NCBI GenBank assembly: GCA_949299935.1
Contig: CASGCE010000030.1
Span: 1 to 64,000, forward strand
Source of the DNA: an uncultured bacterium
GTDB lineage: Bacteria; Cyanobacteriota; Vampirovibrionia; Gastranaerophilales; Gastranaerophilaceae
Reading direction: 5' to 3'
Length of the DNA: 64,000 nucleotides
Shown: piece by piece, positions 1 through 8,337 of the stretch
Position numbering within the stretch: the stretch's first letter is position 1
Layout: each line of letters begins with the position of its first letter
Made by a program: the position numbers and the translations under genes
The notes under the pieces: generated by a model
Seen by the model: the letters and a program-made list of their open reading frames with translations, nothing else
Databases searched by the model: none
What the model was told of the DNA's origin: nothing

Positions 1-213
1 CATGCTGTATGTTTCTTTTAATCGTGTTATTGTAACTTTTTCCTGATATTTTGATATCAATGTTGGAATTGTCAGTGCCGCTACTATACCTATTATTCCT
101 ATCGTTATCAATACTTCCGATAACGTAAAACCTTTTCTTAACCCGTGTTTTAAGTTGCAACACCAAACACCAATTAGGTCAAAACCCTTGTCTTTTCTAC
201 TTAGAGGAGTCGC
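1..213 (-). CDS. Type IV prepilin-like protein, 5' part only (copy 1)
   Basis: This is the amino-terminal part of a type IV prepilin-like protein; the rest lies beyond the left edge. The frame reads a basic leader, then KGFTLSEVLITIGIIG, the standard prepilin peptidase site (cleavage after Gly, Phe at +1, Glu at +5) and the hydrophobic helix that anchors and polymerises pilins. The frame is open from the G run at 213-221 down to position 1. It contains no ATG, GTG or TTG ahead of the KGFTL motif. The only good start, a GTG at 242, lies on the far side of the nine-G run in another frame. As written, the protein could be made only by a frame change in the G run. The family call is sure; how it is expressed is inference. 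Confidence 0.8.
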
Positions 214-242
214 CCCCCCCCGTTAGTTCTGCTCAATCTCAC
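201..242 (-). other. Short upstream frame with G9 run, prepilin copy 1
   Basis: A GTG start at 242 sits six bases after a perfect AGGAGG. It reads MRLSRTNGGGRLL and stops at TAA (201-203). The codons AAC-GGG-GGG-GGG-CGA span a run of nine G (213-221). Adding one G, removing two, or slipping back one base at the run would join this start to the prepilin frame and give a leader with NGGGATPLSRKDKGFDL. Translation of the short frame is inferred from the ribosome site. Confidence 0.7.
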
Positions 243-266
243 CAGCTTCCTCCTTTTCTCAGATTG

Positions 267-295
267 ATTATATCATATCTTTTACATGCCTGCAA
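267..295 (-). promoter_or_regulatory. Sigma70-type promoter for prepilin copy 1
   Basis: TTGCAG at 290-295 and TATAAT at 267-272 are separated by 17 bases, with a TG one base before the -10 (extended -10). The ribosome site and GTG start of the G9 frame follow directly downstream. Confidence 0.65.
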
Positions 296-299
296 CAAC

Positions 300-569
300 T
301 TAGTGACACAAATTTTCCGAATCAGATGCATCACTAAACTCATCCGGTTCAATAATAATGTCGCCGTTTTCCAACATAACCGAAAGCATCAACTTTAACT
401 GTCTTTTATAATTTTCGCGAGCTTTCTCAATAGTCTTTGCACAAAAAACAAAACTGGGAATTTCTTTTATTTCGATATAATGATAAGGATTACCCTCAAA
501 ATCCAAGTCAACCCCTTCAATAAGTGTCCAATTCAAGTTTAAATAGTAGTCCAAATCTTTATTAACCAT
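300..569 (-). CDS. HicB-like/UPF0150 protein
   Basis: This 89-residue protein resembles the HicB antitoxin fold. The segment from about residue 30 (YHYIEIKEIPSFVFCAKTIE) to LENGDIIIEPDE follows the HicB pattern of a short sheet, a helix rich in Ala/Lys/Leu, and a final P-E-P-like stretch. It lacks the C-terminal ribbon-helix-helix DNA-binding domain seen in longer HicB antitoxins, and there is no HicA-like toxin beside it. The ATG at 569 is preferred because AGGT precedes it; a start at 584 is possible but overlaps the upstream gene more. It is the last gene of the long minus-strand operon that begins at prfA, overlapping the GerMN gene by 8 bases. Role unknown: orphan antitoxin or unrelated small HicB-fold protein. 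Confidence 0.6.
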   Translation of the reverse strand: MVNKDLDYYLNLNWTLIEGVDLDFEGNPYHYIEIKEIPSFVFCAKTIEKARENYKRQLKLMLSVMLENGDIIIEPDEFSDASDSENLCH

Positions 570-1158
570 CCAAAGACCTATCATTCAAAGGTTGTGTAAT
601 CATAATCCCTTCACCACCGATAACCTCAGCTTTTTGACCGTCAATATAAAGATAAACGGGTAAACCGGTATTTCTGTTGGCAGTTTTAATCACCTGATAT
701 AATCTTTTATAAAGACTATCGGTGCCGCCACCGGCCTCAAAATCCATCGACAAATCAATTATAGCTTTATCAGGGAGTTCACGTATTGCGATAATATTTG
801 TGCCTGCGGGGATTTCAGTATAAACACCTTTATCACGCTCATTAGGCTTTGGACCGGCAATAAGCGATTCCATGGCAAATTTAAATTTGGTTCCATCTAT
901 ATCCGGGTCATATTCACGCTTTACAGCCTTATAAACTTCCTCACGATTTTCATTTTGTCCTATAAAAAACACATTAACATATTCTTTTTCGGCATTCACA
1001 TCCGTTTGTGTAAATTCCTCCTCAGTAGACCTTTCAGTGACAGTAACCTCCTCTGGCGAAATTTGACCGAAGTTCATTACATTAAAACCATAGAATACGG
1101 CTGCCGCAACCAAAACCATCCCGAAAATAACTAAAAATAATTTTTGTTTTCCGTCCAT
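562..1158 (-). CDS. GerMN-domain membrane-anchored protein
   Basis: An N-terminal membrane anchor (about residues 5-28, KLFLVIFGMVLVAAAVFYGF) is followed by an acidic linker and a GerMN domain (about 60-180) with the signatures SLIAGPKPNE, EIPAGTNII and LPVYLYIDGQ. GerMN domains occur in the spore germination protein GerM and in many non-sporulating bacteria in envelope or lipoprotein contexts, so sporulation should not be inferred. The gene follows the LmeA-like gene with an overlap of no more than a few bases. A longer in-frame start at 1182 would overlap the preceding gene by 23 bases; ATG at 1158 keeps a natural N-terminus (MDGKQK). Probably a periplasmic or inner-membrane protein of unknown role. 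Confidence 0.75.
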   Translation of the reverse strand: MDGKQKLFLVIFGMVLVAAAVFYGFNVMNFGQISPEEVTVTERSTEEEFTQTDVNAEKEYVNVFFIGQNENREEVYKAVKREYDPDIDGTKFKFAMESLIAGPKPNERDKGVYTEIPAGTNIIAIRELPDKAIIDLSMDFEAGGGTDSLYKRLYQVIKTANRNTGLPVYLYIDGQKAEVIGGEGIMITQPLNDRSLDG

Positions 1159-1159
1159 A

Positions 1160-2017
1160 TTAATAACCATCCTTTGGTACAATTATTATACCGCTTGCAT
1201 AAATTTTATTTTCCCGAATTTGTATATTTTGAACCGTTAAATCTGCATGTTTATTTTCCAGTATATTTAAAGAAAAATCAAGTGGGTTAATATAATTTAT
1301 AACACGATCCAATTGTTTAAGGTCAATTAAAAAATTGTTATTGATAAGTTTCGTATCGGTCAAATCAATCTGACCACGAGATACTTTCAAATCAGACATA
1401 AGCACGACATTTTGAGGATTTTTTACAAAAGGTATATAAATTTTTAGAACGTAATAAAACTTGTTATCTTTAATTTTGATTTTTCCGGAAGAAATTCTAA
1501 AAATACCGATACTGCTGCCGAGCATGTTCAAATCTTCAATGACCTTTTGATAACCCTCACTTTTCATAGTATTGTTAATATCATCTTCAGTCATAACTAC
1601 GTAAAAAGCCAACGGAATATCCTCTTTTACAACCGGATTTTTAGAATCTATTAAAGAAATGTAGTTAAAATTACACATTGTAGACAAGTTTAAAACTGAA
1701 AAATGGACTCCAGCCATATCAACATTTTTACCAGACAGGGACATTGATTTAAAGATACCTTTTTTTAAATCCTTGACGCTAAAGGAAGAAATTTTAATAC
1801 TCAGCTTACCATTAATATTTTTTTTCAATTCTTTTTTCAGCAAAGTTTCAGCTACTCTGGTAGCCAAGAAGTTAGACCCGGTAGCAACACTTACGAACCT
1901 GGAAACTCCACAACTTAAATCATAAGGCTGAACACACATTGCCTGAGTGTTTGAAGATGCCCGAGCGATATTAAAATTCAATAATAAAATTATGAATATT
2001 AACAGGATTTTTTTCAT
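1160..2017 (-). CDS. Secreted LmeA/DUF2993-like lipid-binding protein
   Basis: The protein begins with a signal peptide (MKKILLIFIILLLNFNIARA) and continues with a beta-rich body. It contains the LmeA/DUF2993 hallmarks: an early LKKGIFKSMSLSGKNVDMAG stretch, the MTEDDINNTMKSEGY segment and a late ENKIYASGIII strand. Family members bind phospholipid and are widespread in cyanobacteria and actinobacteria. The start ATG overlaps the truB stop (ATGA), with AAAAGG upstream, so translation is coupled to truB. Length 285 residues is normal. The envelope location is supported by the signal; the lipid-binding role is from family knowledge. Confidence 0.65.
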   Translation of the reverse strand: MKKILLIFIILLLNFNIARASSNTQAMCVQPYDLSCGVSRFVSVATGSNFLATRVAETLLKKELKKNINGKLSIKISSFSVKDLKKGIFKSMSLSGKNVDMAGVHFSVLNLSTMCNFNYISLIDSKNPVVKEDIPLAFYVVMTEDDINNTMKSEGYQKVIEDLNMLGSSIGIFRISSGKIKIKDNKFYYVLKIYIPFVKNPQNVVLMSDLKVSRGQIDLTDTKLINNNFLIDLKQLDRVINYINPLDFSLNILENKHADLTVQNIQIRENKIYASGIIIVPKDGY

Positions 2018-2871
2018 ACAAATACCTTTTTGACTTTAATCTTATCACCCTCAACGAATGCAACCGCATCCATTTTATTATTATAAATCAAAATCAATAA
2101 ATCGTCACCAGACATTGACTTATTTTCTAATGACTGCCCCTGAATAACCTTTTTATGTTCAAAATCGTCAATGACAAGCATTTTAAGGTTAAGGATTTTA
2201 ATAGGATCTATCAAATTTTCTCTAACGACCTCAGCCGAGGACAAATTTTCAAGCTTTACAGCATCAGCGACCTTAAACATGCCGGCCTTAGTTCTTACCA
2301 GATTGGTGAGATAAGCACCACATTGAAGATTTTTGCCCAGTTCGTATGCAATCGATCTTATATAAGTACCCTTTGAGCATGCAATACGTATAATCGCATT
2401 TTGGCAATCCGCATCAAAATCCAACAACTCGATATTGCTGATTAGCACCTTGCGCGGCTTGACCTCAATTTGCTTACCCGCCCTGGCATAATCATAAAGT
2501 TTTTTCCCATTAACTTTTACCGCAGAAAAAATGGGCGGGGTCTGCATAATTTCACCTTTAAAATTATTTAAAGCAGACAAAACATCCTGGCAAGAGATTT
2601 TTTTATCAAACTTCGAAGTAACTTGCCCCTCCAAATCGTATGTATCGGTATTTTGACCGAATTGAACAGATGCAATATATTCCTTATTATCTTCCAAATA
2701 CTCAATTAACCGGGTGGCTTTGCCCACACAAACCGGTAAAACTCCTTCCGCAAAAGGATCTAAGGTTCCGGTATGTCCCACTTGCTTAATATTTATAATG
2801 CGTCTGATTTTATTAATAACATCATGTGAGGTTATACCTTTTGGTTTATAAACATTCAAAAAGCCAAACAA
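2014..2871 (-). CDS. truB: tRNA pseudouridine(55) synthase TruB
   Basis: TruB converts U55 in the T-loop of tRNAs to pseudouridine. The catalytic motif GHTGTLDPFAEGVLPV places the nucleophile Asp at residue 38, and the KATRL and GTYIRSIAYELG motifs are intact. The start codon is TTG at 2871, immediately after the rbfA stop, with AGAGGTG eight bases upstream; no ATG fits the conserved N-terminus (FGFLNVYKPKGITS). 285 residues is typical. The order infB-rbfA-truB is the classic ribosome-maturation cluster. Confidence 0.96.
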   Translation of the reverse strand: MFGFLNVYKPKGITSHDVINKIRRIINIKQVGHTGTLDPFAEGVLPVCVGKATRLIEYLEDNKEYIASVQFGQNTDTYDLEGQVTSKFDKKISCQDVLSALNNFKGEIMQTPPIFSAVKVNGKKLYDYARAGKQIEVKPRKVLISNIELLDFDADCQNAIIRIACSKGTYIRSIAYELGKNLQCGAYLTNLVRTKAGMFKVADAVKLENLSSAEVVRENLIDPIKILNLKMLVIDDFEHKKVIQGQSLENKSMSGDDLLILIYNNKMDAVAFVEGDKIKVKKVFV

Positions 2872-3216
2872 TTAAAGTTCACCTCTGGAAATTTTATCAA
2901 TAATTTCAGTTACTTTTGAACCTTTTTCAAAAGAATCGCTGTAAACGAATTTTAATTCGGGAGTCAGACGTAATCTTATACGCTTTCCGACTTCATATCT
3001 GACTTTCGAGGTATTTTTCTCAATGACTTCTTTAGTTTTTTCAACTTGTTCAGGAGAACCTAAAACACTATATATAACCTTTGCAAAAGAATTATCGTGA
3101 GAAACTTCAACATCAATAACTGAGACAACACCTTCCAATCCTCTAATTTCTTTTCGAAGGATTTCTGCAATATCTCTCATTAACTCTTTTCTGACGCGCT
3201 CGTTTCTTAATGTCAT
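2872..3216 (-). CDS. rbfA: 30S ribosome-binding factor RbfA
   Basis: RbfA is a KH-like protein that binds the 16S rRNA 5' region during late 30S maturation and cold adaptation. The 114-residue sequence shows the N-terminal RNERVRKELMRDIAEILR helix, the VEVSHDNSFAKVIYSV strand and the family ending with ELKFVYSDSFEKG. The ATG at 3216 follows AAAGGAG. It lies between infB and truB, as in most bacteria. Confidence 0.95.
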   Translation of the reverse strand: MTLRNERVRKELMRDIAEILRKEIRGLEGVVSVIDVEVSHDNSFAKVIYSVLGSPEQVEKTKEVIEKNTSKVRYEVGKRIRLRLTPELKFVYSDSFEKGSKVTEIIDKISRGEL

Positions 3217-3279
3217 AGTTTTCTCCTTTCACAAAACCATACCGTGCATAAAGGATAAAAAAATCCGGCAGCCGATTAC

Positions 3280-5754
3280 TTACAATGATTTTCTTTCAAC
3301 TTCCTGGGTTGTGGAAACTTCGATGATATCACCTTCCATAAGGTCGTTCCATTTAGCAAAAGAAACACCGCATTCAAACCCCTGCGCGACTTCTTTGACA
3401 TCATCTTTAAATCTTTTCAATTGATCAATAGCACCTTTAAATATTTCCTGACCATCACGAATAATTTTAGCATCCTGACCTTTGACGATTTTACCTTCAA
3501 TAACGTAACAACCGGCGATTTTGGTTGTTTTACCGACAGTAAATATTTGACGAACCTCCGCTTTACCGAGATTAACCTGCTTAACTTCGGGTTGAAGAAG
3601 TGAAAGCATAGTTTGTTCAATATCCTCAAGAATTTGATATATAATATCGTATTTCTTAATTGTAACACCCTCTTTTTCAGCCACCAAGAGTGCATTAGCG
3701 TCTTCCTTCACAGAGAAGCCGAGAATTAAAGCACCGGATGCAGAAGCCAACATAACGTCAGCTTCCGAAATATCACCAACACCGACATGAATAATTTTTG
3801 TTTTAATTTCTTTTGATTCAAGTTGTGCAATAGCTTGCGATACGGCCTCAGCGGAACCGTGAGTATTAGCTTTAATAATCAAATTCAACTGCGGAATATC
3901 ATTTTCGCCAGCCACAGCTTCACGTCTGATATGTGCAGGCAACATTGCCTCCAAACGTTTATCACGAGCTTTTTCTTTACGTTTATCAATAATAGTTTTC
4001 ATTTCTTTTTCGTTTTTAACGACTTCAAAATGCTCACCGGCCTGGGACACCTCTGTCAAACCCAAAACTTCGACCGGTGTGGAAGGTTCAGCTTTTAGAA
4101 TTTTTTCACCGCTGTCTGACAACAATGCTCTAACGCGGCCACAAGCTGTTCCTACTACTACGCAGTTACCGACTCGCAAAGTCCCATTTTGCACAAGCAA
4201 AGTTGCAACAGGACCTTTGCCCTTGTCAAGGTTTGATTCAATAACAACTCCGGAAGCTTCAGCTTTAGGATTAGCTCTAAAATCCTGAACCTCAGCGACC
4301 AGCAAAATATATTCCAGTAATTCGTCGATACCGGTACCCTGCAATGCTGAAACCTTTACCGTAATGGTATCACCACCCCATTCTTCAGGGACAAGTCCGT
4401 GTTCGGTTAGCTGCTGTAGAATTTTATCGGGATTAGCGCCGGGCTTATCAATTTTATTGACTGCAACAATAATAGGCACCTCAGCAGCCTTTGCATGGTT
4501 AATAGCCTCGATAGTCTGGGGCATAATGCCATCATCAGCAGCCACTACAAGAATCGCAATATCCGTAGCTTTCGCGCCTCTTGCACGCATCTCGGTGAAA
4601 GCCTCGTGTCCCGGTGTGTCCACAAATACAATCTTTTTTTCCTTGTTATTATCCAGATAAACAGTATAGGCACCTATAGACTGCGTAATACCGCCAACTT
4701 CTGTTGCTACAATCTTATGTTTTGATGCGCGAATACTATCCAAAAGTGTTGTTTTACCGTGATCTACATGTCCCATAATACTTACAACCGGAGCACGTTT
4801 TTTTAGAAGTTTCTTATCAACCTGTGAAAGTGCTTTTTTCTTCTCCTCCTTTTCCAATTCTTCTTCGAAATAAGCCTCCAGATCTTCTTCCAAAACTTCC
4901 AAATTATATTCTGCGCAAACTTTTTTAATCACATCAACATCTATAAGCTGGTTAACCGTCGCCATAATTCCTTGCATCATCAAAAATTTAACAATCTCAG
5001 CCGGAGTTTTTTGGATTTTTTCGGAAAGCTCAGATATTGTCATTGCATGATTAACAACAATTTGTTTAACATCTTCGACAATCTCATCTTTATGAACTTT
5101 CTTTTTATGTTTTTGGGCAGCAGCTTTTTCGAGAGAAATTCGCTCCTGTTCTTCTTTTTTAGAGTTAAAATCCTTGTCCCTTTTTCTGTTATCACCGCGT
5201 TTTCTTGCACTACCTTTATTTTCGTATATATCCTGCGGAATGATATGCCGCTGAATCGGTCTTTTTTCGGAGCTTTCCGCCAAACCGCCCTCTTTTGAAA
5301 AAGTTTTCTTAGCAGGCTTGTCAAAAGGCTTACCAGCTTTGTCGTTGCGCGTCGATTTACGTTCCAAATCAGCTGTCTTCTTCTCAGGCATAGGTTTTTC
5401 AACCCTTTGGGGGGCTTTCCTTACTATTTCCAAACGACTTTGAGGCTTTACAACCTCAACTCTTTCAACTTTAGGTCTTTGTACTTCATCTCGTATTTCA
5501 TTTTTAAGTTCATCTTTTACCGGTTCTATTTCTTGAGTTTTCGACTTTTTAACAACAAATGCCTTAGGTTTTTTAACCTCTTGCACACCGCCTGACTCCA
5601 GAAAATCCTTCAATCTTTTAACCTGTTCTGAGGTAACAGTACTGGAATGAGTTTTACCTTTAACACCAATCAGAGCAAATTTTTCTATAATCTCCTTACT
5701 CTGCAAATTCAACTCTTTTGCTAACTCATTTATTCTGACTGTATCGTAACTCAT
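3280..5754 (-). CDS. infB: Translation initiation factor IF-2
   Basis: IF-2 is the GTPase that brings fMet-tRNA to the 30S subunit. Residues 1-55 form the IF2 N-terminal DNA-binding-like domain ([15 protein letters not shown]), about 56-250 is a long Lys/Glu-rich linker, a second IF2_N domain follows (about 235-285), and the G domain starts near residue 328 with GHVDHGKTT, then DTPGHEAF, and NKID near 433. Domains II, III and IV follow to residue 824. The gene overlaps the 3' end of rnpM by 29 bases. The start at 5754 has AAAGGGAA upstream. Confidence 0.97.
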   Translation of the reverse strand: MSYDTVRINELAKELNLQSKEIIEKFALIGVKGKTHSSTVTSEQVKRLKDFLESGGVQEVKKPKAFVVKKSKTQEIEPVKDELKNEIRDEVQRPKVERVEVVKPQSRLEIVRKAPQRVEKPMPEKKTADLERKSTRNDKAGKPFDKPAKKTFSKEGGLAESSEKRPIQRHIIPQDIYENKGSARKRGDNRKRDKDFNSKKEEQERISLEKAAAQKHKKKVHKDEIVEDVKQIVVNHAMTISELSEKIQKTPAEIVKFLMMQGIMATVNQLIDVDVIKKVCAEYNLEVLEEDLEAYFEEELEKEEKKKALSQVDKKLLKKRAPVVSIMGHVDHGKTTLLDSIRASKHKIVATEVGGITQSIGAYTVYLDNNKEKKIVFVDTPGHEAFTEMRARGAKATDIAILVVAADDGIMPQTIEAINHAKAAEVPIIVAVNKIDKPGANPDKILQQLTEHGLVPEEWGGDTITVKVSALQGTGIDELLEYILLVAEVQDFRANPKAEASGVVIESNLDKGKGPVATLLVQNGTLRVGNCVVVGTACGRVRALLSDSGEKILKAEPSTPVEVLGLTEVSQAGEHFEVVKNEKEMKTIIDKRKEKARDKRLEAMLPAHIRREAVAGENDIPQLNLIIKANTHGSAEAVSQAIAQLESKEIKTKIIHVGVGDISEADVMLASASGALILGFSVKEDANALLVAEKEGVTIKKYDIIYQILEDIEQTMLSLLQPEVKQVNLGKAEVRQIFTVGKTTKIAGCYVIEGKIVKGQDAKIIRDGQEIFKGAIDQLKRFKDDVKEVAQGFECGVSFAKWNDLMEGDIIEVSTTQEVERKSL

Positions 5755-5995
5755 TTAATAATTTCCCTTTCAATTCTTGTGGTACAGGGGCTTTCAAAAC
5801 CTTTTTCAACCGGTCTTTTTTAAAAGCATTCTCTATACAAATATTATTATAGCAAAGATATGCTGATCTGCCAAATATTTTTGAATTGCCGTTAATAACA
5901 ATATTTTTATGCGGATTTTGTGCAGTAACCTTAATCAGAGCCTTTTTATCTTTTACAATTCCGCAGCCGACGCATTTCCTATAATTCACGCACAC
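5726..5995 (-). CDS. rnpM: RNase P modulator RnpM (YlxR, DUF448)
   Basis: An 89-residue YlxR-family RNA-binding protein. It shows the family signature CVGCGIVKDKKALIKV at the N-terminus and GRSAYLCYNNICIENAFKKDRL in the middle. YlxR in Firmicutes has been linked to RNase P regulation. It normally sits between nusA and infB; here it lies directly after prfA (4 bases) and overlaps infB. No nusA is seen next to it. Confidence 0.88.
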   Translation of the reverse strand: MCVNYRKCVGCGIVKDKKALIKVTAQNPHKNIVINGNSKIFGRSAYLCYNNICIENAFKKDRLKKVLKAPVPQELKGKLLNELRYSQNK

Positions 5996-5999
5996 CGCC

Positions 6000-7082
6000 T
6001 TAATTTATCTGTGCCAACTTTTCAAGCTTAAGCTTCTGGTCATATTCCATCAAAAGATTAATCAACTCATCCAATTCACCATCAATGACGGTCCAAACAT
6101 TCAAGTTATGATTAATTCTGTGGTCAGTCAATCTTCCTTGAGGAAAGTTATAAGTTCTTATGCGTTCGCTTCTGTCACCCGTGCCAACCTGTGATCTGCG
6201 CAAATCAGTTATTTCTTTCATCTGCTTTTGTACTTCCATATCATAAAGTTTAGCTTTCAAAATTTGTAATGCACGTTCTTTGTTTTGTAATTGGGAACGC
6301 TCTTCCGTACAAAAAATCATAATCCCTGTGGGTTTATGGAAAACTCTTGCAGCAGTTTCAACTTTATTAACGTTTTGACCGCCTGCACCGCCTGAACGTG
6401 CTGTCGTTATTTCAACATCGTTCATATTCAATTCAACTTCAACATCATCAACCTCCGGCATCACGGCAACCGTAGCAGTTGATGTATGGACTCTGCCTTG
6501 TGATTCCGTAGCAGGAACTCTTTGTACACGGTGGACTCCGGATTCGTATTTAAGCTTGGAATATATGCTGTCACCTTTCATTGATATGATAATTTCCGAT
6601 ACTCCGCCGGCTTCACACTCGGTTTTGCTCAAAACCTGAGTTTGCCAACCCTGTTTATCGGCGTATCTCATATACATTCTTGCAAGATCACCCGCAAAAA
6701 TGTTTGCCTCATCACCACCTGCTCCGCCTCTGATTTCGAGCATGATATCCTTGTCGTCCATTGGATCTCGCGGAAGAAGAAGTATTTTCATTCTTTCTTC
6801 ATATTCAGGTAATTTAGCCTCATTTTCTTCCATCTCCGCCTTCAAAAAAGTCTTCATTTCAGGATCTGATTCAGTATGAATCATTTCCTTTGCCTCCTCT
6901 ATTGAATCCACAGCCTTCTTCCAAGCATAATATAGCTCTACTGTTTCTTCCATTGACTTTCTTTGCTTTGATAAGTCCTTGAATTTATTATAATCCTGTA
7001 TAACAGCAGGATCCGATAAAATTTCGCCTAATTTCTTATATTTCTTCTCTATCTGAAGAATTTTGTCTAACATATCTTTCAT
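6000..7082 (-). CDS. prfA: Peptide chain release factor 1
   Basis: RF1 releases nascent protein at UAA and UAG codons. The GGQ motif lies in [15 protein letters not shown] (about residue 235), and the central region carries the usual [17 protein letters not shown]. 360 residues is the standard length. A PrmC methyltransferase gene, often next to prfA, is not seen here. It heads the minus-strand operon running to the HicB-like gene. Confidence 0.96.
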   Translation of the reverse strand: MKDMLDKILQIEKKYKKLGEILSDPAVIQDYNKFKDLSKQRKSMEETVELYYAWKKAVDSIEEAKEMIHTESDPEMKTFLKAEMEENEAKLPEYEERMKILLLPRDPMDDKDIMLEIRGGAGGDEANIFAGDLARMYMRYADKQGWQTQVLSKTECEAGGVSEIIISMKGDSIYSKLKYESGVHRVQRVPATESQGRVHTSTATVAVMPEVDDVEVELNMNDVEITTARSGGAGGQNVNKVETAARVFHKPTGIMIFCTEERSQLQNKERALQILKAKLYDMEVQKQMKEITDLRRSQVGTGDRSERIRTYNFPQGRLTDHRINHNLNVWTVIDGELDELINLLMEYDQKLKLEKLAQIN

Positions 7083-7182
7083 AACTCAATTATATCAAGA
7101 AAAAAAAATTTTTCCAATAGGCACAAAAATACAAGAATATTAATATGTCAAAATCAATTATAAAGATAAAATATTATAACAC

Positions 7183-7971
7183 TTATTCAAAACATTCATT
7201 ATACATTTGCTGAAAAGTCTTGCCACCTTTTTCCGTAACGTAATTGGCAGAACGCAAAGTTGTAATCCCTCTGGTCAAATCACCATCTAACCGAAAAGAA
7301 AATATATCATATCCCCATTTGTTAGGACCTTTATGTCCATTTATATCGACTGTATATATTGGCATTGCCGGGAAATATGTAGAAAAGCCTATAAAATAAG
7401 TCCCATCTGCTAAAACAAATACAGGATAATTGTTTTTTATTCGACTATCTGAAAAATTACCGTTCGGATCATAGTTGCCGTTAGGATTTTTTTCCGAATT
7501 GACTATATCTGCACCTCTAAAATCCTTCGGTAAACAACCCTGCTCATATGCTTGTTTTTTACATATTTTAACTGTTTTCAGGGTATTTGTAAATAATTCT
7601 TCGTGAAATTTTCGGCATTCACTCATTGGACCAACATAATCTAAAGGAATGGATAATCCTGTTTCAGCACATACATATCCACCTATACATGAACCATATT
7701 CATTTTTTACAGAACAGGTTGCCGTACATTTACCTGTGTAAGGGTTATTCTGCCAATAATAACACTTTATTGGTCTGCCATTTTTTGTCTGTATACCAAA
7801 TATTGCTTGTGTAAATGTGCTATAAAATTTTCTAAACTGATTTTTTAATACAAATTCCTGTATTTTTGAGGTGACTGTCGGTATTGTTATTGCCGCTACT
7901 ACACCGATTATTCCAAGCGTTATTAATACCTCCGCCAACGTAAAGCCTTTTTTTGAACTATAATTCCTCAT
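7183..7971 (-). CDS. Type IV prepilin-like protein (copy 2)
   Basis: The protein starts MRNYSSKKG, followed by FTLAEVLITLGIIGVV, a complete prepilin cleavage site and hydrophobic helix. The globular part has several Cys pairs and a late VDINGHKGPNKWGYDIFSF motif, resembling the metal-binding D-x-N-G-x-x-x-P-N end of pseudopilins. In-frame upstream codons reach an ATG at 7989 and continue open to the G9 run at 8037-8045. It is a close paralogue of the gene at 20893-21687. It is a single gene with its own promoter, not part of a pilus operon. The choice of ATG 7971 rests on a normal 8-residue leader and an internal promoter; the longer leader may also be made (see findings). Confidence 0.82.
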   Translation of the reverse strand: MRNYSSKKGFTLAEVLITLGIIGVVAAITIPTVTSKIQEFVLKNQFRKFYSTFTQAIFGIQTKNGRPIKCYYWQNNPYTGKCTATCSVKNEYGSCIGGYVCAETGLSIPLDYVGPMSECRKFHEELFTNTLKTVKICKKQAYEQGCLPKDFRGADIVNSEKNPNGNYDPNGNFSDSRIKNNYPVFVLADGTYFIGFSTYFPAMPIYTVDINGHKGPNKWGYDIFSFRLDGDLTRGITTLRSANYVTEKGGKTFQQMYNECFE

Positions 7972-7977
7972 ATTTGA

Positions 7978-8006
7978 ATTATAGCACATAATATCGATTA
8001 GGTCAA
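7978..8006 (-). promoter_or_regulatory. Internal promoter inside the prepilin leader, copy 2
   Basis: TTGACC (8001-8006) and TATAAT (7978-7983) are separated by 17 bases, with TG before the -10. The predicted first base is about seven bases downstream, on the A of the ATG at 7971, which would give a leaderless mRNA. The same arrangement is present in copies 4 and 6, but not fully in copies 1, 3 and 5. Confidence 0.5.
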
Positions 8007-8024
8007 AACCCTTGCTATTTCTAC

Positions 8025-8069
8025 TTAGAGAGGTCGCCCCCCCCCGTTAAGTCTATGCATCAGTTTCAT
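8025..8069 (-). other. Short upstream frame with G9 run, prepilin copy 2
   Basis: ATG at 8069 lies six bases after AGGAGG and reads MKLMHRLNGGGRPL, stopping at TAA (8025-8027). The nine-G run is 8037-8045. In the shifted frame the product continues NGGGATSLSRNSKGFDLID through the prepilin without a stop. The near-perfect ribosome site makes translation of this start likely. Confidence 0.75.
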
Positions 8070-8091
8070 GAACTTCCTCCTCTTTAGCCAA

Positions 8092-8120
8092 ATTATATCA
8101 TGATTCTCAACTTTAATCAA
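8092..8120 (-). promoter_or_regulatory. Sigma70-type promoter for prepilin copy 2
   Basis: TTGATT (8115-8120), 17-base spacer and TATAAT (8092-8097), again with an extended TG. The AGGAGG and ATG of the G9 frame follow within 30 bases. Confidence 0.65.
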
Positions 8121-8124
8121 GCAA

Positions 8125-8334
8125 TCAAGGTATCGGATCATATCCTCCGGGATTGCCCGGATGGCAACGACAAATCCTTTTAATACCAAGCCAACAGCCT
8201 TTAAATATCCCGTATTTTTCTATTGCCTGCTTCATATACTCAGAACATGACGGATAAAATCTGCATACAGGCGGTGTTAATGATGAAATTCTTTGATAAA
8301 TCGTTATTATAGCAGTACAAATTTTCTTAAACAT
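8125..8334 (-). CDS. yidD: Membrane protein insertion efficiency factor YidD
   Basis: A 69-residue member of the YidD family, which helps YidC insert proteins into the inner membrane. The signature [21 protein letters not shown] with its paired cysteines and the ending [15 protein letters not shown] are intact. It starts 3 bases after flhA, so it is probably cotranscribed with the flagellar/type III genes, rather than with the usual rnpA-yidC cluster. Confidence 0.92.
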   Translation of the reverse strand: MFKKICTAIITIYQRISSLTPPVCRFYPSCSEYMKQAIEKYGIFKGCWLGIKRICRCHPGNPGGYDPIP

Positions 8335-8337
8335 GTT

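Noticed and set aside
562..1158. Evidence of sporulation from the GerMN domain
   Set aside because: GerMN domains are widespread in non-spore-formers; no spore genes are seen.
7990..8040. ATTTCTACTTAG-like stretch in the prepilin blocks resembling a Cas12a (type V) CRISPR repeat core
   Set aside because: It occurs once per locus inside a shared leader block, without spacers, arrays or cas genes; the likeness is limited to about ten bases.
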